The notes below the pieces were generated by a model. It did no database searches, was not told the DNA's origin, and worked only from the letters and a program-made list of their open reading frames with translations. Made by a program: the position numbers and the translations under genes. 8,497 nucleotides of DNA from Planctomycetota bacterium (GTDB lineage: Bacteria; Planctomycetota; Phycisphaerae; WQYP01; JAJZKY01), in NCBI GenBank assembly GCA_021803885.1, contig JAJZKY010000159.1:1-8497 (forward strand), given 5' to 3'. Positions 1 to 6,872 of the stretch are shown piece by piece (position 1 is the stretch's first letter; each line of letters starts with the position of its first letter).

Positions 1-28
1 GCGGGCACTTTACAATTCTCTTCGCCAT
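1..28 (-). CDS. 5' end of a divergent gene, probable exported paralog of the rhamnosidase (partial)
   Basis: Only the first nine codons lie in the window. On the minus strand an ATG at 28-26 opens the reading MAKRIVKCP and runs off the left edge. A good ribosome binding site, GGAGG (minus strand of 33-37), ends four bases before the ATG. The nine residues are identical to the start of the rhamnosidase at 160, and the DNA differs only at the third base of the Ala codon (GCG here, GCA there). By analogy with that gene, these residues would be the start of a signal peptide. I infer an exported protein that shares its N-terminus with the neighbour through duplication or gene conversion, possibly another glycoside hydrolase. 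The function cannot be read from nine residues. Confidence 0.55.
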
Positions 29-159
29 GACGCCTCCGGATGGCAATTCGGCGATAAGAAGTATATTATTTATTATGGCTGCGACTGAACCAGCCCGGCC
101 GGCGTAACACCATCTGCAGTCAGTTTGGGATCGCGCTCCAGAGAACTTTGAGGATGATC
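29..159. promoter_or_regulatory. Divergent intergenic region with AT-rich promoter patch
   Basis: This is the gap between the divergent starts at 28 (-) and 160 (+). Positions 53-76 form an AT-rich patch in otherwise GC-rich DNA, which is where promoters would be expected. For the minus gene, a -10 candidate TATACT (minus strand of 60-65) lies 18 bases from a weak -35 TTCAGT (minus strand of 84-89). For the plus gene, TATTAT occurs at 64-69 and 71-76, but no convincing -35 lies upstream. No clear operator palindrome was seen between 77 and 149. The hexamer assignments are by eye and tentative. Confidence 0.35.
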
Positions 160-3100
160 ATGGCAAAGAGAATTGTAAAGTGCCCGCATTTTCTTACCCC
201 ATTGTCGGTGCCGCTTATGTTGCTGATGATGATCTGCGGCGCGGCAAAGGCCGCATCGCCTGCGCAAGACGGGCTTGTCGCCGCGCCGGTACATCTGCAG
301 ACGCAACTGCGCGTAAATCCTGTGGCGATTAACTCGCGCCACCCGGAGTTTGGCTGGGTACTGCCCTGGAAGGGCCACGGCCAAATGCAGAGCGCCTATG
401 AAATACTTGTCGCCTCAACCCCCTCGCTTCTGTCGCAAAATAACGGCGATATCTGGAACTCCGGTAAGGTACGCACCGACCAGTCTATCAACATACCCTA
501 CGGCGGACCCGCGTTGCACTCGCGGCAGCGCTGCTTCTGGAAGCTGCGCGTCTGGAACCAGCTTGGAGTCGTGAGCCAATGGAGCAACATGGCTCAATGG
601 CAGGAAGGACTGCTGTCGGCCGGGCGATGGCATGGTGCACAGTGGATCGGCCTGCCTCTGCAGCCTTCAAAAGCGCAGGCGTTGCTGCACGCTCAATGGA
701 TCTGGTACCCCGAAGGTCAGCCAACCCAATCGGCGCCGATTGGAACGCGCCGCTTCCGTCGCACCTTCGTCATCCCCGGCGATGTCCAGCTTAAAAATGC
801 CACAGTTGCCATGACTGCGGATAACTCCTTTGTCCTGCGTATCAACGGCCACATGGCGATGCGTGGAGATGACTTTAACCATATTTATATGGCCGATGTT
901 GCCAGATTTTTCCATTCCGGTCGGAATGTTATCTATGTGGCCGCCGACAATACGGGTACGACGGCCAACCCGGCCGGCTTGATCGGGCATTTTCATTTGC
1001 TGTTTGCCGGCGGGCGCACGATAAATATAGACACAGACGCACATTGGGATACATGCCGAGGTTTGCCGGCCCATTGGAAGCCGGCCATGGCGCTTGGGCC
1101 TTATGGCATAGCGCCATGGGGCCGCGGCGCCGATGCCTATGAGCGCAGCGTGCCGGCGCAATATCTGCGGCGCGATTTTACGCTAAACAAACCGATTGGC
1201 CGGGCGATTGTTTACGTCTGCGGATTGGGTTGGAGCAGACTTTTTATCAATGGCCGCCCGGTCAGCCGCGATCAGCTGTCGCCGGCGCTTAGCTGGTATC
1301 CCCGGCGCTGCTACTACTGTGCCTATAATGTCACGAGGCTGCTGCATCCGGGACAAAACACCGTGGGCGTTGCTCTCGGCGAGGGCCGGTTTTATGCGCC
1401 GCGGCTGCATGTTCCTGCGCCCACGGTCAGCTTCGGCGCGCCGCGGCTGCTTTTGCAATTGCACATACGTCTGGCCGACGGCTCAACACAATTGGTAGTC
1501 AGCAACCACAGCTGGCAAGCCACGGACCGGGGCCCCATTGTCGCCAACAACGAATACGATGGCGAAACGTATGATGCCCGCCTGCGCATGACCGGGTGGG
1601 ATCAGCCCGGCTTCAACGCGGCGGGGTGGCAATCGGCCATAACCGTTGCGGCCCCCGGGGGCGCATTACGGTCACAATTCGCCCAGCCGATTCGCGTTAC
1701 GCAGATTCTGCATCCCAAAAAGCTGGTTGAAGTTGCGCCGGGCAAATGGATATTTGATATGGGGCAGAACATGGCGGGCTGGTGTCAAATTATGGCGCCT
1801 GCGGCGCCGGCCGGAACCGCCATTGTGCTGCGCTACGGCGAGAGCCTCACACGCAATGGAAAGTACACGGTTAATCTCAATGCGGCAGATGGGGACTCCC
1901 TGCATCTTTTTGTTGCGAATCTGCGATCGGCAAAACAGACCGATACGCTGATTCTCAATGGCAAAGGCCCTACCCGCTGGCATCCGGTATTCACCACCCA
2001 TGGATTCAGGTTTGTTGAAATGACCGGTTACCCGGGCACACCCACGCTTGCAACGCTTGAAGGGCAGGAAGTGCACAATGCATTGCCGGCCAGCGGCGGC
2101 TTTGCATGTTCAGACAAACTGGTCAATCAGATTGTGCATAACTGGCGATGGAGCACGCAAAATAACTATCGTTCGATTCCCTCGGACTGTCCGCAGCGCG
2201 ACGAGCGGCAGGGCTGGATGGGAGACAGATCGCAGGAATCACTCGGAGAAACTTTTGCGTTTAATACCGAAAGATTTTACGAGATGTGGTTATGGGATAT
2301 GCAGGACGGCCAACAGCCCGATGGCTCGATTTCTGACGTCAATCCGCCTTATTGGCAATTTTACAGCAACAACGTCACCTGGCCCAGTACATTTATTTTT
2401 GTGCCGGCGAACCTTTACCGGCAATACGGCAGGCTCTCGGTGATTCGCGATCATTACGCCGCCGAAAAAAAATGGATGCTGCTGGAGCTGGGCTTTGTAC
2501 ATCATGGCATCACATCCATGGATTCGTACGGCGACTGGTGCTCGCCGGCACGCTCGCCGCTGCACATTCATTCCCGCGATCCGAAACGGGCGACGCCCGG
2601 CCCATTACTGGCCAGCATTACTTTGTATCAGGATCTGAAGTTGATGGCCCGGTATGCGGGTCTTTTGCATAAAACCGCTGACCAGCAATACTGGTTGAAT
2701 GCCGCTGCTAAAACTAAAATCGGCGTGAACCACTCTTTATGGAACCCGCAGAAGAATTATTACGGTAATGGGTCTGATACGTCCTGCATTTTGCCTCTGG
2801 CTGCGGGTATTGTACCTGCGGCACGGCGGGCGGATGTTATCAGAAGGCTTTTATATCGTATTGATGTCGTCCAGCATGGATATGTCGGGTCCGGCCTGAT
2901 CGGCGGGCAATGGCTCTTTCGAGCGCTGACGCGTATTGGCCACGCCCAGACGGCGTGGGACATGCTCAACAAGACCGGATATCCAAGCTGGGGTTATATG
3001 GTCGCACATGGAGCCACAACCGTGTGGGAACTCTGGAACGGCAATACGGCCAATCCGGCGATGAATTCACAGGATCATGTGATGCTCATCGGCGATATGG

Positions 3101-3483
3101 TTGCATGGCTCTATGAAGATGTGGCCGGTATTAAATGTACGCTGCGCGACCCCGCATTTCATCACATCATCATGCGGCCGCTGGTTCTTCATGGGTTAAT
3201 CTGGGTGAAAGCATGGCATCGTTCACCCTACGGCAAAATTGTAAGCAATTGGAAAATAACATCGAATAACAGGTTCCGCTGGTTTGTGGCTATACCGGCC
3301 AACAGTACCGCCACGGTCGAGATACCGGCGGTAACGGCACAATCGGTGCGGCTCGATGGTCATAAAATTATCAATCAACCATGGATTAAATTCAGTGGAT
3401 TCAAGAATGGGCGGGCCATCTACACGATTGAATCAGGCAACTACAATTTCACCGCAGACCTTACGCCGTCATTGGGGGGCTGA
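160..3483 (+). CDS. Secreted alpha-L-rhamnosidase, glycoside hydrolase family 78
   Basis: The predicted exported enzyme (1107 aa) removes terminal alpha-L-rhamnose from plant polysaccharides or glycosides by an inverting mechanism. Residues 1-31 look like a signal peptide (basic start, hydrophobic LTPLSVPLMLLMMICGAAKA). An Fn3-like domain with AYEILVAS, WNSGKV and WKLRVWN covers about 35-155. A first jelly-roll-like domain covers 175-300, followed by the usual rhamnosidase N domain (333-510), a beta domain (510-635), the (alpha/alpha)6 catalytic domain (645-985) and a C-terminal beta domain. The family signature DCPQRDERQGWMGD is present, with Glu682 as the expected general acid and Asp676, Asp681 and Asp689 nearby. 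GATTVWELWNG supplies Glu957 as the expected base. ATG 160 is preferred because GAGG at 150-153 sits six bases upstream. An in-frame TTG at 148 and ATG at 154 overlap or abut that site. The natural substrate cannot be told. Confidence 0.93.
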   Translation: MAKRIVKCPHFLTPLSVPLMLLMMICGAAKAASPAQDGLVAAPVHLQTQLRVNPVAINSRHPEFGWVLPWKGHGQMQSAYEILVASTPSLLSQNNGDIWNSGKVRTDQSINIPYGGPALHSRQRCFWKLRVWNQLGVVSQWSNMAQWQEGLLSAGRWHGAQWIGLPLQPSKAQALLHAQWIWYPEGQPTQSAPIGTRRFRRTFVIPGDVQLKNATVAMTADNSFVLRINGHMAMRGDDFNHIYMADVARFFHSGRNVIYVAADNTGTTANPAGLIGHFHLLFAGGRTINIDTDAHWDTCRGLPAHWKPAMALGPYGIAPWGRGADAYERSVPAQYLRRDFTLNKPIGRAIVYVCGLGWSRLFINGRPVSRDQLSPALSWYPRRCYYCAYNVTRLLHPGQNTVGVALGEGRFYAPRLHVPAPTVSFGAPRLLLQLHIRLADGSTQLVVSNHSWQATDRGPIVANNEYDGETYDARLRMTGWDQPGFNAAGWQSAITVAAPGGALRSQFAQPIRVTQILHPKKLVEVAPGKWIFDMGQNMAGWCQIMAPAAPAGTAIVLRYGESLTRNGKYTVNLNAADGDSLHLFVANLRSAKQTDTLILNGKGPTRWHPVFTTHGFRFVEMTGYPGTPTLATLEGQEVHNALPASGGFACSDKLVNQIVHNWRWSTQNNYRSIPSDCPQRDERQGWMGDRSQESLGETFAFNTERFYEMWLWDMQDGQQPDGSISDVNPPYWQFYSNNVTWPSTFIFVPANLYRQYGRLSVIRDHYAAEKKWMLLELGFVHHGITSMDSYGDWCSPARSPLHIHSRDPKRATPGPLLASITLYQDLKLMARYAGLLHKTADQQYWLNAAAKTKIGVNHSLWNPQKNYYGNGSDTSCILPLAAGIVPAARRADVIRRLLYRIDVVQHGYVGSGLIGGQWLFRALTRIGHAQTAWDMLNKTGYPSWGYMVAHGATTVWELWNGNTANPAMNSQDHVMLIGDMVAWLYEDVAGIKCTLRDPAFHHIIMRPLVLHGLIWVKAWHRSPYGKIVSNWKITSNNRFRWFVAIPANSTATVEIPAVTAQSVRLDGHKIINQPWIKFSGFKNGRAIYTIESGNYNFTADLTPSLGG

Positions 3484-3489
3484 CCGTCA

Positions 3490-3514
3490 GCGTCAAGGGT
3501 TGACGCGCTCTTTT
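3490..3514 (+). terminator. Candidate rho-independent terminator after the rhamnosidase gene
   Basis: Seven bases after the stop, GCGTCAA (3490-3496) pairs perfectly with TTGACGC (3500-3506) around a GGG loop. This is followed by GCTC and four T residues (3511-3514). The position is right for ending the rhamnosidase transcript before the convergent purL gene. The T tract is short and offset by four bases, so termination may be weak. Confidence 0.5.
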
Positions 3515-3547
3515 CGGCTCGCCAGTAATGCCCGGCAAGCCACGCCA

Positions 3548-3619
3548 TTAATCCAAGGCTCTCATGTTGCCGAGCGTGTCGTCCCAGGCCATGGCTTTAA
3601 CTTTACCTGCATTTTTCAT
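3548..3619 (-). pseudogene. Possible 3' remnant of a Gfo/Idh/MocA-type oxidoreductase gene
   Basis: On the minus strand, the gap between the two convergent stops contains a 23-codon reading ending AMAWDDTLGNMRALD, then TAA, with WR immediately after the stop in the same frame. The pattern W-D-T-L-x-N-M-R-x-L-D-x-W-R resembles the C-terminal end of many Gfo/Idh/MocA family oxidoreductases as I remember them. There is no ribosome binding site before the ATG, and a TGA lies two codons upstream, so this is not an obvious functional small gene. It could be chance. If real, it is a scrap left by a deletion downstream of purL. Confidence 0.2.
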
Positions 3620-3656
3620 CGGTCAGGGCCGAGGCGGCATCCGGCAGGCGCAATCC

Positions 3657-6601
3657 TTACCAGTCCAGCGGCGCAAGCCAGCGCTGGCGAAGGGACTCTA
3701 CTGGTTCATTCAGCAGCACTTTGCCGCTGATGCCCGCTACCTGCATTTGACGCCGGGCGTTTACTTCGCCAATGACCGCAGCGCCAAATGGCTGTAGTTT
3801 TGCCAGCACGGCGGCGCAATTCCGCGGCTCAACTTCCAGAACATAGCGGCCGGCCGACTCTGAAAACAGCAGCACATCATCCTGGACGACATCCTCGCTG
3901 CGCGGGCATTTGTCCAATTCAATCGCGGCGCCGAGGTCGCCGGCAAAAAGCATTTCGGCCAACGCAACGCCCAAGCCGCCTTCGGAGGCATCATGCGCTG
4001 AGCAAACCAGACCGGCGGCAATGACCCCGGCCACCGCCTGGTGGAGCGCCGGGGCCGTTTTAAGGTCTACCACAGGAATAGATTTGCCGACATGGCCGGC
4101 CAGCGCCCAATAAATTGAGCCGCCAAGCTCACGCCGCGTGGTGCCGACAGCAACAAGCTTGTTGCCCGGCTGCTTGGCCTCCATGGTGATGCAGCGGCGA
4201 GCGTCGGCCATGACGCTGATGGCGCTGATCAGAAGGGTGTAGGGTATGCAGATGCGGCGGCCGCTTTCGGTAATAAACTCGTTGGAGAGCGAATCTTTGC
4301 CCGAAATAAACGGCGTGCGATAGGCCATGGCTCCGTCGTAGCAGGCCTGGCAAGCCAGTACCAGAGCGCCGAGGTGCATGGGATCGGTGCATTTGGGCCA
4401 GCAGAAATTGTCGAGCAGGGCCGTACGAGCCGGATCGCCGCCGACACACACAATGTTGCGGATGGCTTCGTCCACGCCGTTTAGGGCCATCTGATACGGG
4501 CATACGTCGCCAAAGCGCGGCTGACAGCCCACCGCCAGCGCCACAGCGCCGTTTCCAGCGGCCAAAGGCCGCACCACCGCCGCATCGCCCGGACCGTTCC
4601 CGCCCGGGCCTACCAGCGGCTTAATAAGGGTGTTGCCCTGAACCTCATGATCGTACTGCCGGATAATCCAGTGTTTGCTCGCAATGGTCGGGTGTGCCAA
4701 TATGTCGCCCAGCGCATGGGCATAATCGCGCGGTTCGTGACCCGACGGGTCGTGCAGATGCGGCTGCTGCCAAAGCGCTTTGCGCACCGGCCGCGGCAGC
4801 CCGTCATGTATGAACTCCATGGCGATTAACGCCACATTATGTCCTTCATACGTCAACGACAACATGCCGCTGCCGTCAAAGCAACCGATATCGGTGACTT
4901 CCACATCTTCGGCGGCGGCCAGAGCGATTATTTTTGCAGCTTTTTCGGGCGGGGCGGCAAGCACCATGCGCTCCTGGGCTTCGCTGATCCATATTTCCGC
5001 ATATGAAAGCCCCTGATACTTCAGCGGCACTTTTTCAAGTTGTACCGAGGCCCCGGTTTTTTCGCCCATTTCCCCAACCGCGCTTGAAAGGCCGCCGGCG
5101 CCGCAGTCGGTGATGGCATGAAAGAGCGGGCCGCCGGCCGCGTCACGCGCCTGCAGCAACACATCCAGCATCTTCTTCTCGGTGATGGCGTTGCCAATCT
5201 GCACGGCATGGCTGAACTCGTCGGCATGCGTGTTGGTGACCACATCGCTGGAAAATGTCGCGCCATGAATGCCATCGCGACCGGTGCGCCCACCCATGAC
5301 CAATATCCGGTCGCCTGGAGCCGCCGCTCCTTTTTGCGCAAAGCGTCGCGGTATCAATCCGATGGTTCCGCAGAACACCAGCGGGTTGCCGATGTAGCGC
5401 TGGTCAAAATAGACCGGCCATTGACCGTAGGTATGCCCATGCGGTTGCCATAGTCTCTCACGCCTGCGGTCACACGCTGCGCGCTGCGTCGCGGATGAAT
5501 AACGCCTGCAGGCACATCCGCCGCGGGCGTGTCGGGGGGCGCAAAACAAAATACGTCGGTCGCGGCAATTGGCTTGGCGCCCAGGCCCGTGCCCATGACA
5601 TCGCGAATGCAGCCGCCAATGCCCGTGGCAGCGCCGCCATACGGTTCAATGGCCGACGGGCGATTGTGCGTTTCCACTTTCATGCACACGGCATAATCAT
5701 CGTTAAAGGCGATCACGCCGGCATTGTCCTTAAATACGCTGATGGTCCAGGGGAGATTTAACTCGCTGGTAGCGCGAAAAATGGTGGATTTGACGAGATT
5801 GTCTATGGTTTGCGTGCGGCTCGCAGCCGGGTGCTCGCCGCGCGCCGCGGGGTCGGCATGGTGGGTGAACTCCACGCGTGCCTTAAGCGTTTTATGCACG
5901 CAATGCTCGCTCCAGCTTTGGGCAATCGTTTCAAGCTCGACATCGGTGGGATCGCGCTGCTGCTGCTTAAAATAGGCCTGCACGGCCTGCATCTCAGTTA
6001 AATCTAAAAACAAATGTCCTTTGCGCGACAGCGCATGTAACTGTTCCGGCGTCAGCGTGCGCAGCGGCACTTCAACGCGTTTGAACTCATACGGCCGGCC
6101 ATGCGGAAACTCCTTAGGCTCAAACGGCTTAAGATGGACTTGCTCAATGCTGTCGTTGGCCAGAAATTTGCGCACCATGCGGTCAGCGTCGGCATCGGTC
6201 AATTCGCCTTCCAAAAAGTAAAGTCGCCCGGTGCGAACCTCAATGGGTGGGGCGGCCGCTGAATACTTTACATCGAGAAGATCGGCGATGGCCATTTCGC
6301 AGCTTGCGGCAACTGGATCCATGACGCCGGGCTTGACGTGCACTTCCACCCGGCGAGCATCGCCCACGGCGTTTTGCGGCTCCGCGGTTTCGGTGACGGG
6401 GTCGGCGAGCACTTCGTTCTTAATGCGATTAAGCCGGGGTGCGGTCAAAAGGCGGTCATCGCCCTGCAGCAAAAAAATTCGCGCGGTGCGCACCGCCCGA
6501 ACCGCCGTCTGGCCGGCTTGCCGCAACTCATGCAGGGCCGCGAGGCCGGCCGGGTCGTCCTGCGGGTTTTTGGGATGAATTTCCACTCGGTAAAGGGCCA
6601 T
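3657..6601 (-). CDS. purL: Phosphoribosylformylglycinamidine synthase PurSL fusion, interrupted by a frameshift
   Basis: FGAM synthase performs the fourth step of de novo purine synthesis: FGAR plus ATP plus glutamine-derived ammonia gives FGAM, in the cytoplasm. The first frame covers 6601 to 5417 (395 codons); the second continues from 5417 to the TAA at 3659-3657 (586 codons). Together they give about 981 aa, a normal length for a PurSL without glutaminase. Residues 1-70 and 84-157 look like two PurS domains. PurL proper starts near 183, with SWSEHC (His233), VETHNRPSAIEPYGGAATGIGG and GVRDYGNRMGIPTVNG. The second frame resumes with PVYFDQRYIGNPLVFCGTIG and carries GGRTGRDGIHGATFSS, DCGAGGLSS, FISGKDSLSNEF and HDASEGGLGVAL. 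AAAGGAG lies five bases before the ATG. No PurQ glutaminase is fused or adjacent, so it must be encoded elsewhere. The motif ETHNHPS carries Arg314 in place of the second His. Sequencing error or a recent mutation could explain the frameshift. Confidence 0.92.
5414..5419 (-). other. Frameshift site in purL (one base missing)
   Basis: On the minus strand the frame reads T-V-N-G through the GGC codon at 5419-5417. The conserved continuation P-V-Y-F-D is only available one base back, as CCG at 5417-5415. Restoring one C to the CC (a G in the GG at 5416-5417 on the plus strand) joins both halves without losing or adding a residue. There is no slippery heptamer at this point, so programmed frameshifting is unlikely. 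A base dropped from a short run is the simplest reading. Confidence 0.85.
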
Positions 6602-6872
6602 GTTTCTCCTTTAAGGCGGGCCGCATCCATAGACCGGTATTATGCGCGAGAGGCGAGACTTTATCATCCTGCGGACAACCCGTCATCGCGTTATACTTCC
6701 GGGTGTCCCGCATGCGTCACGTTATGCCCCGGCACGGCCGCTGGTTACCATGCTGCATGGCGACCAGCGGGGCCAAAAGCCGTCGCATCCGCGGAGGTGC
6801 TTGCAAAATACCCGCCAAAAGCCCTAGCATGGCGGGCTATGTAGAATGTTGGTTGGAGTTTGACTGAACACT
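6602..6872. promoter_or_regulatory. Divergent intergenic region between purL and the heme A synthase gene
   Basis: This 271-base gap must hold both promoters. For purL, TATAAC (minus strand of 6690-6695) lies 19 bases from GTGACG (minus strand of 6715-6720), a weak pair that would give a leader of roughly 80 bases. For the heme A synthase, TTGCAA (6801-6806) lies 18 bases from TAGCAT (6825-6830). A 6-base inverted pair CCCGCC/GGCGGG (6811-6816 and 6831-6836) overlaps this promoter candidate. The 33-base hairpin at 6738-6770 lies between the two promoter candidates. No riboswitch fold was recognised, and no convincing small gene is present. Confidence 0.35.
6738..6770. repeat. Long imperfect palindrome or hairpin between divergent promoters
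   Basis: CCGCTGGT (6738-6745) pairs with ACCAGCGG (6763-6770). After a two-by-two internal mismatch, CCATG (6748-6752) pairs with CATGG (6756-6760) around a CTG loop. Thirteen of fifteen positions per arm are complementary. Neither strand has a T tract after the stem, so it is not an intrinsic terminator. It could be an operator acting on one or both divergent genes, or an RNA structure. No regulator can be named from the sequence. Confidence 0.6.

Larger units (their letters stand above)
1..187. repeat. Inverted repeat with 30-base arms (1-30 and 158-187)
   Basis: The reverse complement of 1-30 matches 158-187 at 29 of 30 positions. The mismatch is at 165, the third base of the second codon of both genes. 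Similarity stops abruptly on the inner side: the bases next to the two starts, including the ribosome binding sites, do not match. The left arm touches the window edge, so its outer limit is unknown. Each arm covers a start codon and the beginning of a coding sequence. It is therefore read as a duplicated gene start rather than as a transposon terminus. Confidence 0.8.

Noticed and set aside
148..159. TTG at 148 or ATG at 154 as the rhamnosidase start
   Set aside because: The GAGG ribosome binding site (150-153) overlaps the TTG and abuts ATG 154, but it is well placed for ATG 160. ATG 160 is also where the mirrored neighbour starts.
1..187. Inverted repeat as terminal repeats of a small mobile element
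   Set aside because: The arms coincide with two gene starts, the only mismatch is synonymous, and the 127 bases between the arms encode nothing like a transposase and are not flanked by a visible target duplication.
667..1161. Long antisense open frames inside the rhamnosidase, purL and heme A synthase genes
   Set aside because: They lie opposite or out of frame with strongly supported genes, have arginine-rich or low-complexity translations typical of GC-rich shadow frames, and lack recognisable motifs.
3600..3640. TCGG/CCGA inverted pair as a purL terminator
   Set aside because: In the purL direction the stem is followed by A residues rather than T residues, and it is only four pairs long.
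5414..5425. Programmed ribosomal frameshift in purL
   Set aside because: A backward slip would be needed, but the local bases do not form a slippery heptamer and no nearby stimulating hairpin stands out.
6738..6770. Hairpin as an intrinsic terminator
   Set aside because: No T tract follows the stem on either strand, and the hairpin lies upstream of both genes.
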